From assembly GCF_001429605.1 (NCBI RefSeq), contig NZ_LMSS01000007.1:246310-310309 (forward strand): a stretch of 64,000 bases of DNA, in the 5' to 3' direction. Source of the stretch: Phycicoccus sp. Soil802. GTDB taxonomy: Bacteria > Actinomycetota > Actinomycetes > Actinomycetales > Dermatophilaceae. This document shows positions 20,089-29,457 of this stretch, piece after piece. A program made the position numbers and the translations under genes. The notes below the pieces were generated by a model that worked only from the letters and a program-made list of their open reading frames with translations, was not told where the DNA came from and made no database searches. The stretch's first letter is position 1, and each line of letters starts with the position of its first letter.

Positions 20089-20466
20089 ATGTTCGAAACA
20101 CTACGAGCGACGCCGACCATCGCGGTGTCAGACCTCGAGAGGGCCAAGAAGTTCTACGGCGAGACGTTGGGCCTGCAGGTCAAGGACGAGCGGGCCGATG
20201 GGGTCCGGTACGAGGCGGGTGGCGGATCGCTGGTGCTCGTCTATCCCTCCCAGTTCGCCGGAACTGCCCAGAGCACCTACATGGGCTTCGACGTGGACGA
20301 CGTCGAGAAGGCGGTGGGTGAGCTCCGCGAGCGCGGGGTGGTCTTCGAGGAGTACGACATGCCGGGCTTGAAGACAGTGGACGGCATCGCCGAGATCGAG
20401 GGCGTGAAGGGCGCCTGGTTCAAGGATCCCGACGGCAACATCCTGTCGATCGGCCAGGAGACCTGA
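20089..20466 (+). CDS. VOC-family (glyoxalase/bleomycin-resistance fold) protein
   Basis: 125 residues, one vicinal-oxygen-chelate domain with paired beta-alpha-beta-beta-beta units: TPTIAVSDLERAKKFYGETLGL in the N-terminal half and GAWFKDPDGNILSIGQ at the C-terminus. ATG at 20089 after a purine-rich GAAGAGGAAGTGGGAA leader. The usual metal-binding first His is replaced (ATPTIAV), so a metal-dependent enzyme is not assured. No neighbour points to a substrate; convergent with dhaM. Confidence 0.85.
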   Translation: MFETLRATPTIAVSDLERAKKFYGETLGLQVKDERADGVRYEAGGGSLVLVYPSQFAGTAQSTYMGFDVDDVEKAVGELRERGVVFEEYDMPGLKTVDGIAEIEGVKGAWFKDPDGNILSIGQET

Positions 20467-20488
20467 CACCGCCCGGCCCGACCTCCGG

Positions 20489-23044
20489 TCACCCCGTCGC
20501 GACACCACTCCCGGTCCGCGTTCCTGACTCCGCGTCGCCCTGCGTCTCTGCCATCGTGGCGAGGACGAGCTTGCGGACGTCGGTGGCGCCGGGCAGCGTC
20601 AGCGCCTGCCCCGCCAAGGACGCGCAGTGCTCGACGTCGAGCTGACGGATGGCCGCCTTGACCCTGGCGACCGCGGGAGGCGAGACGCTGAGCTCTCGCA
20701 CGCCGAGCCCGACGAGAATCGGGATGGCCAGCTCGTCGGAAGCGGCCTCGCCACAGACAGCCACGTCGACCCGACCACTCGCTGCTCGACAGACGTGGTC
20801 GATCAAGCGGAGCACGCCCGGGTCGAGAGCGTCCGAGAGTGCGGCGACGGCGCCGTTTCCGCGTTCGGCCGCAAGGGTGTACTGGGTCAGGTCGTTGGTG
20901 CCGATGCTCACGAAGTCGACGTAAGGCAGGAGAGCCTCGATCTTGAGCGCGGCCGAGGGGACTTCGATCATGGTGCCGATGTGCAGACCCGCCGGAAGGC
21001 CCGACGATCCGGCAGCTTCGACGAGGACCTGTCGCGCCTCGATCAGCTCGTCGGGTGTCGACACCATCGGGAGCATGATGCTGGTCGGCGAGTGCCGCGC
21101 CGTGTGGCAGATGGCGGCCATCTGGTCGCGCAGCAGGTCCCGGTTCCTCAGGCTCAGCCGGATGCCGCGCTGGCCGAGGAACGGGTTGGCCTCGGGGGGC
21201 ATGGGCAGGTACGGCAGTGGCTTGTCGCCGCCCACGTCGAGGGTTCGCAGGGTGATCCGCCGACCCTCCATGGCCTCGGCGATGGAGTCGTACTGATCCT
21301 GTTGTTCGTTGATGTCGGGAGCTGCGGTCCGGTCGAGGAAGAGGAACTCCGTGCGCACCAGTCCGGCGCCGTCCGCCCCGGCCGCGAGCGCGGCACGCGC
21401 GTCGCTCACCGATCCCAGGTTGGCCGCCACGAGGATGCGGGTGCCGTCACGAGACACCGCGGGGTGGTCGGCGAGGGCGACCTGGCGAACGCGTTGCTCC
21501 GCGGCCTCGGCGGCGCGGCGCTGGTACTCCTCGATCAGCTCGGGCGCGGGATCGAGGTGCAGCGCACCGGTGGCCCCGTCCAAGAGGATCGTCCTGCCTT
21601 CGGGGATGCCCAGCACCTCGGGGCCGGCCGCGACCACGACCGGGATGTCGCGGGCCCGCGCCAGGATGGCCGCGTGCGAGGTCGGACTCCCCTGGGCGAG
21701 GACCACTCCGGTCACCAGCGCGAGGTCCAGGCCTGCGGTCTCGGCGGGCGTGAGGTCGCTGGCAACCAGCACACCCTCTCCCGTCATCCGGCGGGCCGGT
21801 TGACCGGTCAGAGCCTGCAGCACCTGTTCTCCGACCGCGCGGACGTCGGCGGCCCGCTCCCTGAGGTAGGGGTCGGGAAGCTCGGCCCACTGACGTTCGA
21901 CCTCGGCGAGTGAGCCGGCCCAGGCTGCCACCGCGCCGGTGCCAGGGCGAATGCGCGCCTTGACGTCGCCCAGCAGCTCGGTGTCGGTGAGGAGGGACAG
22001 GTGCGCGTCGAAGATGCTGGCCTGGTCGGGCCCGAGCTCGCGCTCTGTGAGGACCCGGACGTGCTCGATCTCCCGACGCACGGCCGCCACCGACGCCAGG
22101 ACCCGCCGCCACTCCTGAGCCGGCTCTCCTGCGGGGTGGAGGGCGGGATCGACCGGCTCGGCAGCCAGTCGGCGGACCGGGCCGACCGCGATTCCCGGGG
22201 ACGCGGCAAGCGGCCCGCTGCGGCTGGGGGTGGGTCGCGGCGGAGCGGGTGGGGCGGAGACCTGCTCGGGGGGTTCGTCGAACCGTCGCTTGGCGAGCGC
22301 GAGGACGTGCTCGACGGCCTCCTGGGCCTGCGGCCCGGTGGCGCGGACCTCGACCTCGTGCCCGTGCAGAGCCGTGAGCGTCGCGACTCGGCTCAGGCTG
22401 GCGGCGGGGACGGGTCCGGCGCCGGTGGTGAGGTTGCGCAGCTGGACGGACGCATCGAGGGCGCGGACCTCGCTGACGAGTCGGGCGGCCGGTCGGGCGT
22501 GCAGACCGTGCGGGTTGGCCACCGGAAACACTCCGACGATGGCTGCCTGCGCCTGGTCCTCCGGCTCGGGCGCGACTCCGGGCTCCGGGGTCGACAGGTG
22601 GGCGGCCTTGCCCATCACCGCGTTGCGGGCCTCGGCCGCGACCTCTTCCCTGCTGGCGCCACCCGCGGCGGCGACGGCGGCCACGATGAGGCCTTCGACC
22701 AGGGGGGCCGGCGACAGCGTGACCCGATCGCGGATGGAGGAGTCCTGGAGGAGGTCGAGCGCGAGCTCGGCACTGAGCACGGCGCTCCCGAGGTCCATGA
22801 GGACCACGACGCCCGCTGGGCTGTCCGCCCGTTCGATCGCCTGCATGATGCTGACCGCGTCGGTACCGAAGGTCGTGTCGTCCAGACCAGCCGCTACTTC
22901 GATCGTCAGTGGGCGGCCATGGAGCATCTCCCCTGCCAGCGTCACGGCGGCCAGGGCGAGTGCGCGGCTGTGGGAGACCACGATCAGCCCGACCCGGCGC
23001 TCGGCATCCGTTGCCGGCGCGTTGGCCGATGTGCTCTCGGTCAT
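20489..23044 (-). CDS. dhaM: DhaM-HPr-Enzyme I fusion, phosphoryl donor of PTS-type dihydroxyacetone kinase
   Basis: 851 residues. Supplies phosphate from PEP to the DhaL-bound ADP. Domains: EIIA-Man-like DhaM (about 15-150, active His in VSHSRALAL), HPr (about 170-255, His in HGLHARPAARL), and Enzyme I (about 285-835). The EI part has the phosphohistidine in GSPTSHAAILARA (about 452-464), the PEP-binding barrel with RTLDVGGDKPLPYL and the C-terminal SIGTNDLTQY...CGEAASDE. The E. coli protein lacks a complete EI barrel, so this one may be self-sufficient. Last gene of glpF-dhaK-dhaL-dhaM; the start ATG at 23044 is 54 bp past dhaL. Confidence 0.93.
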   Translation of the reverse strand: MTESTSANAPATDAERRVGLIVVSHSRALALAAVTLAGEMLHGRPLTIEVAAGLDDTTFGTDAVSIMQAIERADSPAGVVVLMDLGSAVLSAELALDLLQDSSIRDRVTLSPAPLVEGLIVAAVAAAGGASREEVAAEARNAVMGKAAHLSTPEPGVAPEPEDQAQAAIVGVFPVANPHGLHARPAARLVSEVRALDASVQLRNLTTGAGPVPAASLSRVATLTALHGHEVEVRATGPQAQEAVEHVLALAKRRFDEPPEQVSAPPAPPRPTPSRSGPLAASPGIAVGPVRRLAAEPVDPALHPAGEPAQEWRRVLASVAAVRREIEHVRVLTERELGPDQASIFDAHLSLLTDTELLGDVKARIRPGTGAVAAWAGSLAEVERQWAELPDPYLRERAADVRAVGEQVLQALTGQPARRMTGEGVLVASDLTPAETAGLDLALVTGVVLAQGSPTSHAAILARARDIPVVVAAGPEVLGIPEGRTILLDGATGALHLDPAPELIEEYQRRAAEAAEQRVRQVALADHPAVSRDGTRILVAANLGSVSDARAALAAGADGAGLVRTEFLFLDRTAAPDINEQQDQYDSIAEAMEGRRITLRTLDVGGDKPLPYLPMPPEANPFLGQRGIRLSLRNRDLLRDQMAAICHTARHSPTSIMLPMVSTPDELIEARQVLVEAAGSSGLPAGLHIGTMIEVPSAALKIEALLPYVDFVSIGTNDLTQYTLAAERGNGAVAALSDALDPGVLRLIDHVCRAASGRVDVAVCGEAASDELAIPILVGLGVRELSVSPPAVARVKAAIRQLDVEHCASLAGQALTLPGATDVRKLVLATMAETQGDAESGTRTGSGVATG

Positions 23045-23098
23045 GTCACTGCCTCCGCTGCTGGTCGTGCTGACGTGGGTGGTGGATCGGGGGCTGGC

Positions 23099-23737
23099 TC
23101 AGGAGGCTGCATCTGCTGCAGCGTCCAGCAGCAGCGCCACGCTCGCCGCCCCGGGATCCTGATGGCCCACGCTGCGTTCGCCGAGGTAGCTGGCTCGCCC
23201 TTTGCGCGCCAGCATGGGCGTCGTGGCGTCACGACCCGCCGCGGCGGCATCCCGGGCGGCCTTGAGCCCGGTGGCCAGGGTGGCCTGGTCCGTCAGCGCT
23301 GCTTCCAGCGCTTCGACGGCAGGCGCGAGGGCGTCATACATCGTCTTGTCACCGGGGGCGGCCTTGCCTCGATCGACGATGCCCCCGAGCCCGGCTCGCA
23401 GCGCCGCTGCGACATCGCCTGCCGAGACCGTTTCGGCGGTGGCCCCCAGCGAGCCCCCCATCCTCATGAAGAAGGTCCCGAACAGGGGCCCGCTGGCCCC
23501 ACCCACCGTCGAGACCAACGTCATCCCCACCTTGGTCAGGAGCGCGCCGGCCGTCGGCGGCCGGCTCTCATCGAGCGCGGCCACGGCGGCCTTCATGCCC
23601 CGGTCCATGTTCGACCCGTGGTCGGCATCGCCGATCGCCGCGTCGAGCTCGGTCAGGTGCTCGCGGTTGGCGGCGATGAGGTCCGCGAACCCGCGCACCC
23701 ATTGCTCGAAGACCGCCGTGGTCACGTTCTCGCTCAT
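23099..23737 (-). CDS. dhaL: Dihydroxyacetone kinase ADP-binding subunit DhaL
   Basis: 212 residues from the ATG at 23737, 2 bp after dhaK; an ATG at 23752 overlapping dhaK is an alternative. The eight-helix DhaL fold carries the Mg-ADP aspartates in LDAAIGDADHGSNMDRGM (about residue 27-44). TLVSTVGGASGPLFGTFF and the C-terminal ARKGRASYLGERSVGHQDPGA match the family. DhaL keeps ADP as a cofactor that is rephosphorylated by DhaM and passes the phosphate to dihydroxyacetone on DhaK. Confidence 0.94.
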   Translation of the reverse strand: MSENVTTAVFEQWVRGFADLIAANREHLTELDAAIGDADHGSNMDRGMKAAVAALDESRPPTAGALLTKVGMTLVSTVGGASGPLFGTFFMRMGGSLGATAETVSAGDVAAALRAGLGGIVDRGKAAPGDKTMYDALAPAVEALEAALTDQATLATGLKAARDAAAAGRDATTPMLARKGRASYLGERSVGHQDPGAASVALLLDAAADAAS

Positions 23738-23739
23738 CC

Positions 23740-24741
23740 TCAGATGCCCCATCTCAGTGCAGCAGTGTTGACAGGAGCGTCCCAGAGGGAGAGCAGCTCG
23801 TCATCGACCCTGAGCAGGGTGATCGACACGCCGGCCATGTCGAGCGAGGTGATGTACGAGCCGACGAGCGACCGAGCGATGGGCACGCCGCGCCCGCCGA
23901 GGATCTTCTGGACCTCGTTGAAGACCACGTAGAGCTCGATGAGCGGAGTGCCGCCGAGACCGTTGACGAACGCGATGACGGGGTTGCCCCTGGTGAACGG
24001 CAGGTCGGAGAGAATCGGCTCGACCAGGAGCGAAGCGATCTCGCTCGCCGGGGCGAGCGGCAACCGCGCGCGGCCCGGTTCTCCGTGGATGCCGACACCG
24101 AGCTCCATCTCGTCGTCGCCCAGGTCGAAGGTCGGGTGGCCTGCAGCCGGCACCGTGCACGAGGTGAGGGCCAGGCCCATGCTCCGGCCGTTCTCGTTGA
24201 CCGTCCTGGCGACCTGGGCGACCTCGTCGAGGTCGCGCCCCTGCTCTGCGGCCGCCCCCGCGATCTTCTCGAGGAGGACGGTGACGCCGACTCCGCGTCG
24301 CCCTGCCGTCCAGGTGCTGTCCTGGACCGCCACGTCGTCGTCGGTGACCACCGACACGATGCGGGCACCGGTCTCTGCCGCCGCCATCTCAGCGGCCATC
24401 TCGAAGTTCATCACGTCGCCGGTGTAGTTCTTGACGACGTGCAGGATCCCTGCGCCTCCGTCCACCAGCTTGGTCGCGGCCAGGATCTGCCCGGGGACCG
24501 GGGAGGTGAAGATCTCGCCGGCACACGCTGCGTCGAGCATGCCCAGGCCGACGAATCCACCGTGGAGCGGTTCGTGTCCGGACCCTCCTCCGGAGATGAG
24601 GCCCACCTTGCCTCGCTTCGGGGCGTCACCGCGGTAGATGACCTTGCTCTCGTGGTCGACCCGCAGTTCGGGGTGAGCGGCTTCGATGCCACGCAGTGCC
24701 TCCACGACGACGTCGTTCGGGTCGTTGATCAACTTCTTCAT
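23740..24741 (-). CDS. dhaK: Dihydroxyacetone kinase substrate-binding subunit DhaK
   Basis: 333 residues, full length. Binds dihydroxyacetone through a hemiaminal to a histidine, seen here in [13 protein letters not shown] (about residue 217-221). The N-terminal loop [19 protein letters not shown] (about 42-60) and [14 protein letters not shown] are family signatures. PTS-type kinases phosphorylate dihydroxyacetone for glycolysis. It lies 37 bp after glpF in an apparent four-gene operon. Confidence 0.95.
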   Translation of the reverse strand: MKKLINDPNDVVVEALRGIEAAHPELRVDHESKVIYRGDAPKRGKVGLISGGGSGHEPLHGGFVGLGMLDAACAGEIFTSPVPGQILAATKLVDGGAGILHVVKNYTGDVMNFEMAAEMAAAETGARIVSVVTDDDVAVQDSTWTAGRRGVGVTVLLEKIAGAAAEQGRDLDEVAQVARTVNENGRSMGLALTSCTVPAAGHPTFDLGDDEMELGVGIHGEPGRARLPLAPASEIASLLVEPILSDLPFTRGNPVIAFVNGLGGTPLIELYVVFNEVQKILGGRGVPIARSLVGSYITSLDMAGVSITLLRVDDELLSLWDAPVNTAALRWGI

Positions 24742-24778
24742 CAGAGTCTCTTTTCGCAGTCAACGGGTTCGGGACGCG

Positions 24779-25570
24779 TCAGACGGTGCTGGTCTGGCGG
24801 GAGATGGCGGCCTGGGGGTCCGGGTCACCGAGGTCCAGCCCGGGAGCCGCGACGGCGCGGTCAGCCGGGGTACGGGTGAGCAGGCCGTAGAGGAGGGCGG
24901 CGACGACTCCGGCGAGGAGCTCGGCCGCCAGGTAGACCGGCAGCTGGTGCCACTTCACCTCGCCACCCGCGAGCTGCTGGACGAGCATGGGACCAACGGT
25001 ACGAGCCGGGTTGATGGATGCGCCCGTGGCCGGAGCGACGGGGATGATGGCGGCGAAGACGACCAGGCCGATGGCGACGCCGGCGAACCCCGCGGCGGCC
25101 TTGCGATGGATGACGCCGAAGATGGTGAACACGAGGATGAAGGTGCCCACGAACTCGGCCGTGAAGGCCTGCAGCCAGCTGATGTCGCCGTAGGCGGCAA
25201 CTCCCAGGCCCACGTCGCTCGCTTGGTGTCCGAGGACCCCGATGATCGCGGCCGCCCCGACGATCGCACCGACGACCTGGGCTCCGAGGTAGGCCGGCAC
25301 CTGGGCCCACGGGAACTTGCCCGACACGGCCAGGCCCAGGGTGACCGCCGGGTTGATGTGGTTGCCGCCCACGTGCCCCAAGGCGTAGACGGTGGCCACG
25401 ACCACGGTGCCGAACGCCAGGGAGATGACGCCCAGGTCGGCCATGGTGAACGGCGCCTTGCCGTTGACGATGAGGGTGGCGGGGACCGACCCCACGCCGA
25501 TGAACACCAGGAAAGCCGTTCCGATGACCTCAGCGCCCAAACGCTGGAGGAGATTGGTCTCGTCAAGCAT
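24779..25570 (-). CDS. glpF: MIP-family glycerol facilitator / aquaglyceroporin
   Basis: 263 residues with six membrane helices and the two half-helix NPA boxes: GGNHINPAVTLGLAV (about residue 67-81) and GASINPARTVGPML (about 185-198). It is the first gene of the dha operon, which points to glycerol or dihydroxyacetone uptake rather than water. No glycerol kinase or dehydrogenase lies beside it. Divergent from the IclR gene, with an inverted repeat between them. Confidence 0.9.
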   Translation of the reverse strand: MLDETNLLQRLGAEVIGTAFLVFIGVGSVPATLIVNGKAPFTMADLGVISLAFGTVVVATVYALGHVGGNHINPAVTLGLAVSGKFPWAQVPAYLGAQVVGAIVGAAAIIGVLGHQASDVGLGVAAYGDISWLQAFTAEFVGTFILVFTIFGVIHRKAAAGFAGVAIGLVVFAAIIPVAPATGASINPARTVGPMLVQQLAGGEVKWHQLPVYLAAELLAGVVAALLYGLLTRTPADRAVAAPGLDLGDPDPQAAISRQTSTV

Positions 25571-25604
25571 CGCCCTTGCCCCTTTGCAAGTTGTCTGAAT
25601 TTCA

Positions 25605-25619
25605 TTCGATATTGTCGAA
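25605..25619. promoter_or_regulatory. Putative IclR operator in the glpF/IclR divergent region
   Basis: TTCGATATTGTCGAA: perfect TTCGA/TCGAA arms around a 5-bp spacer. It is in the middle of the 127-bp AT-rich gap between glpF (minus) and the IclR gene (plus), where one site could control both. Binding by the neighbouring IclR protein is inference. Confidence 0.5.
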
Positions 25620-25697
25620 CGTGATTTGGAGGCTACCCCTATGATTCACTGGGAGGCAAGAGTTTTCGTGAAGTAGGTCACAGCGGAGAGGACAAAC

Positions 25698-26471
25698 GTG
25701 ATCCAATCGGTCGATCGCGCCATCCGGGTGCTCAGCGCGCTTCAGGGCGCGCGGCGGATGAGCCTGTCCGAGCTGGCCGCGCGCCTCGAGCTGGCACCCT
25801 CGACCACTCACGGGATCGTCCGCAGCCTGGTCGAGCACGGGATGGTGGTGCAGGAGCGCGGCTCGAGCCGGTACCAGCTCGGCCCCGCCGTCCTGCGGCT
25901 CGGCAACGTCTACCTCGACACGCTGGAACTGCGGTCCAAGGCCATTCCCTGGGCCGAGGATCTCGCCCGGCGCACGGGTCTTGCCGTGCGCACCGGGGTG
26001 CTGCTCGTCGACGACGTCGTGATCATCCACCACGAGCCGCGCCCGGATGGCAGTCGCCAGATGCCGGAGGTGGGCATCGTCATCCCGGCCCATGCGAGCG
26101 CCCTCGGCAAGGCTCTGCTCGCCTTCCTCCCTGACGACGAGAAGCGAGTGCTCACCTCGGCAGAGCTGCGCAGCATGACCGGCGAGACGATCACCTCCGC
26201 CGACCAGCTGCGCGAGCAGCTGGAGGTGATCCGGTCGACCGGCATCGCCCTCGAGCAGGACGAGGCCGTGCTCGGTGAGAGCTCGCTGGCCAGCCCCGTC
26301 TTCGACTCGTACGGAGAGGCCGTGGGGGCCGTGGGGGTCGTGATCCCCTCAGACGGCGACGTGGCCCGCCACGAGGCGCGCGACCTGGTTCGCGACACCG
26401 CGCGATCCGTGTCGCGCGAGCTGGGCGCCCAGGCGTGGCCCCCTCGCCCCGATGGCCAGAACCTCCGGTGA
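25698..26471 (+). CDS. IclR-family regulator, probable control of glpF-dhaKLM
   Basis: 257 residues from the GTG at 25698 (SD GGAGAGGA). Winged helix-turn-helix at about residues 1-70 (AIRVLSALQGARRMSLSELAARLELAPSTTHGIVRSL). The GAF-like effector domain covers about 80-250, with HASALGKALLAFLP and the ending SPVFDSYGEAVGAVGVVIPS typical of IclR proteins. Divergent position next to glpF suggests regulation of glycerol/dihydroxyacetone use (GylR-type). The effector is unknown. Confidence 0.9.
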   Translation: MIQSVDRAIRVLSALQGARRMSLSELAARLELAPSTTHGIVRSLVEHGMVVQERGSSRYQLGPAVLRLGNVYLDTLELRSKAIPWAEDLARRTGLAVRTGVLLVDDVVIIHHEPRPDGSRQMPEVGIVIPAHASALGKALLAFLPDDEKRVLTSAELRSMTGETITSADQLREQLEVIRSTGIALEQDEAVLGESSLASPVFDSYGEAVGAVGVVIPSDGDVARHEARDLVRDTARSVSRELGAQAWPPRPDGQNLR

Positions 26472-26497
26472 TCGCCGTTGCGCCGCCACCTGGGGTC

Positions 26498-27961
26498 TCA
26501 CGCGATTCCCACGTAGGTCGTCTCGAGGTACTCCTCGATGCCTTCGAGCCCGCCCTCGCGCCCGAACCCAGAGGCCTTCATCCCGCCGAAGGGCGCGGCG
26601 GGGTTGGACACGATGCCCTGGTTGACCCCGACCATGCCGACCTCCAGCTGCTCTGCGAGCCGTAGCACTCTCGAGAGGTCGCGGCTGAAGACGTAGGCCG
26701 CCAGCCCGTACTCGGTGTCGTTGGCTCGCGAGATGGCCTCGTCCTCGGTGTCGAAGGTCGCGATGGCCGCCACCGGGCCGAAGATCTCCTCACGCAGGAG
26801 CCGAGCGTCGGCAGGCACATCGGTGAGGACGGTGGGTGCGTAGAAATGGCCCGTCTCCCCCACTGGCTTGCCCCCGCAGGCAACCCGGGCGCCGCGCAGG
26901 ACGGCGTCGTCCACGAGCTCTTCGACCTTCGCCTGCGCCGGCGCGTCGATCAGCGGCCCGACGTCGACGCCGGCCTCGGTGCCGCGCCCGATGGACAGCT
27001 GCTCCATCCGCGCCGTCAGGCGGGTGGCGAACTCGTCGGCCACACCTGACTGCACGAGGAACCGGTTGGCTGCCGTGCACGCCTCCCCCATGTTGCGCAT
27101 CTTGGCCAGCATCGCGCCGTCCACTGCTGCATCGAGGTCGGCATCGTCGAACACGATGAACGGGGCGTTGCCGCCCAGCTCCATGGAGACCCGCAGCAGC
27201 TGGGTGGCCGACTGCTCGACGAGCGTGCGGCCGACAGGCGTCGACCCGGTGAAGGTGAGCTTGCGGGCCCGCGGGTCCCGGATGAGCGGCTCCATCACCG
27301 CAGCGGTCCGGGTCGTGGTGATGACGTTGAGCACCCCGGCCGGGAGCCCGACCTCGTCGAGCAGGGCGGCCAGGGCGAGCATCGACAGCGGTGTCTGCGT
27401 CGCGGGCTTGACCACCATGGTGCAGCCGGCGGCGATGGCAGGGCCGATCTTGCGGGTCCCCATCGCGAGCGGGAAGTTCCACGGCGTGACCATCAGGGTG
27501 GGTCCGACCGGCTTCTTCATGGTGAGCAGTCGCGTGGCGCCGTTGGGCGCGGTCATCCACCGCCCCGAGATGCGCACCGCCTCCTCGGAGAACCACCGGA
27601 AGAACTCGGCGCCGTAGGCCACCTCTCCCCGCGCCTCGGCCAGCGGCTTGCCCATCTCGAGGGTCATCAGCGTCGCGAAGTCCTCGGCCCGCTCGGTGAG
27701 CAGCTCGTATGCCGCCAGCAGCAGCTCCCCGCGCTCGCGCGGCGCCGTGGCGGCCCAGCTCGCTTGCGCCGCCGAGGCGGCGGCGAGGGCGTCGCCTCCG
27801 TCGGTCACGGTGGCGTCAGCGACGCTGGCGAAGGCCAGACCCGTGGAGGGGTCCTCCACCGGTACTCGCGCGCCGTCAGACGCTTCGCACCAGGCGCCGT
27901 TGATGAACAGGCCGGTGGGAACAGCTGCAACGAGCGCCTGCTCGGCGGGTGACAGTGTCAT
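26498..27961 (-). CDS. gabD: NAD(P)-dependent succinate-semialdehyde dehydrogenase
   Basis: Oxidises succinate semialdehyde to succinate, the last step of GABA degradation. 487 residues. Motifs: TPWNFPLAMGTRKIGPA in the cofactor region, FTGSTPVGR (about 248-256), catalytic Glu in MELGGNAPF (about 270) and catalytic Cys in GEACTAANR (about 304). C-terminal FGGMKASGFGREGG is standard. It follows gabT after 30 bp on the same strand, which fixes the substrate better than the sequence alone. Other ALDH substrates remain possible. Confidence 0.92.
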   Translation of the reverse strand: MTLSPAEQALVAAVPTGLFINGAWCEASDGARVPVEDPSTGLAFASVADATVTDGGDALAAASAAQASWAATAPRERGELLLAAYELLTERAEDFATLMTLEMGKPLAEARGEVAYGAEFFRWFSEEAVRISGRWMTAPNGATRLLTMKKPVGPTLMVTPWNFPLAMGTRKIGPAIAAGCTMVVKPATQTPLSMLALAALLDEVGLPAGVLNVITTTRTAAVMEPLIRDPRARKLTFTGSTPVGRTLVEQSATQLLRVSMELGGNAPFIVFDDADLDAAVDGAMLAKMRNMGEACTAANRFLVQSGVADEFATRLTARMEQLSIGRGTEAGVDVGPLIDAPAQAKVEELVDDAVLRGARVACGGKPVGETGHFYAPTVLTDVPADARLLREEIFGPVAAIATFDTEDEAISRANDTEYGLAAYVFSRDLSRVLRLAEQLEVGMVGVNQGIVSNPAAPFGGMKASGFGREGGLEGIEEYLETTYVGIA

Positions 27962-27991
27962 GTGGTGAATCTCCCTGTGCTGCAGCGGTTG

Positions 27992-29332
27992 TCAGGCGTG
28001 GGCCGCGAAGGCCTGCTCGAGGATGTCGAGCCCTTCGTGAAGCAGCTCGTCGGAGATGGCCAGCGGCGGCAGGAAGCGCAGCACGTTGCCGAAGGTCCCT
28101 GCGGTGAGGGTGACCAGACCCTGCTGGTGACACGCCGCGTTGATCCGAGCGGTGAGACCGGGGTTGGGGGTGTCGTCCCCGCCGCCGGTGACCAGCTCGA
28201 CCGCGAGCATGGCGCCGCGGCCGCGGACCTCCCCGACGACGTCGAACTTCTCGGCGAGCTGACGGAGCCGTTCCGTGAACAGCGCACCCACCTGGCGGGC
28301 ACGACCACACAGGTCCTCCGCCTCCATGGTCTCGATGGCGCCGAGCGCCGCGGCGCAGGCCACCGGGTTGCCTCCGTAGGTGCCACCCAGCCCGCCCGCG
28401 TGGACGGCGTCCATCATCTCGGCGCGGCCGGTCACGGCAGCCAGGGGCAGGCCGCCCGCGATCCCCTTCGCCGTCGTGATGAGGTCCGGGACCACACCCT
28501 CGTGGTGGCAGGCGAACCAGTCACCCGTGCGGCAGAAGCCGGTCTGGATCTCGTCGGCGATGAACACGATGTCGTGCTCGCGGCACCAGTCGGCCACCCG
28601 GCGCAACCAGCCCTCTGGGGGCACGATGAAACCGCCCTCCCCCTGGATCGGCTCGATGATCACGGCCGCGACGTTGTCCTCGCCCACCTGGGCGTGCACC
28701 TGCGACGTGAAGGCCTCGAAGGCCTCGTCTGCCACCCGGGTGCGATCGCCCGCCCAACGGTAGGGATAGGCCATCGGGACCCGGTAGACCTCGGAGGCGA
28801 ACGGCCCGAACCCGTGCTTGTAGGGCATGTTCTTCGCGGTCAGGGCCATGGTGAGGTTGGTCCGCCCGTGGTAGGCGTGGTCGAAGGCCACGATGGCCGT
28901 GCGGCCGGTGAACACCCGCGCGATCTTCACGGCGTTCTCGACTGCCTCGGCACCGGAGTTGAACAGTGCCGACCGCTTCTCGTGCGTCCCCGGCGTGAGG
29001 GCAGCGAGCTTCTCGCAGACCGCGAGGTACTCCTCGTACGGCGTCACCATGAAGCAGGTGTGGGTGAACTCCTCCACCTGCCTCTGCACGCGCTCGACGA
29101 CCCGCGGCGCCGAGCTGCCCACGGTGGTCACCGCGATACCCGAGCCGAAGTCGATGAGGTGGTTGCCGTCGACGTCGACCAGCACTCCCCCCGCAGCCCG
29201 CTCGATGTAGACCGGCAGACCCGTCCCGACCCCAGCGGCGACGGTCGCCACCTTGCGCTCCTGCAGGGCCTGCGAACGCGGACCCGGGATGGCAGTGACG
29301 AGGCGACGACGCTGCTCGACGGCTACAGACAT
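27992..29332 (-). CDS. gabT: 4-aminobutyrate--2-oxoglutarate transaminase
   Basis: PLP enzyme that converts GABA plus 2-oxoglutarate to succinate semialdehyde plus glutamate. 446 residues. Class III aminotransferase motifs: FINSGAEA-type LFNSGAEAVENAVKIAR (about 105-122), DEIQTGFCRTGDWFA (about 255-269) and the PLP lysine in LITTAKGIAGGLPLAAV (about 287). Upstream of gabD in one operon; divergent from a LysR gene. The guanidinobutyrate operon next door would supply GABA. Confidence 0.93.
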   Translation of the reverse strand: MSVAVEQRRRLVTAIPGPRSQALQERKVATVAAGVGTGLPVYIERAAGGVLVDVDGNHLIDFGSGIAVTTVGSSAPRVVERVQRQVEEFTHTCFMVTPYEEYLAVCEKLAALTPGTHEKRSALFNSGAEAVENAVKIARVFTGRTAIVAFDHAYHGRTNLTMALTAKNMPYKHGFGPFASEVYRVPMAYPYRWAGDRTRVADEAFEAFTSQVHAQVGEDNVAAVIIEPIQGEGGFIVPPEGWLRRVADWCREHDIVFIADEIQTGFCRTGDWFACHHEGVVPDLITTAKGIAGGLPLAAVTGRAEMMDAVHAGGLGGTYGGNPVACAAALGAIETMEAEDLCGRARQVGALFTERLRQLAEKFDVVGEVRGRGAMLAVELVTGGGDDTPNPGLTARINAACHQQGLVTLTAGTFGNVLRFLPPLAISDELLHEGLDILEQAFAAHA

Positions 29333-29457
29333 GGGATCTCCTTGGGGGCCAGCGGAAAGACGCAGGTGTTACGGGTGGTCACCGCCCAGCCTCGGGCGCC
29401 GCCTGCCATGCTGTCCAATACCTGTTGAGCCTCGTCCCCATGCCTCGGAGGCATACC

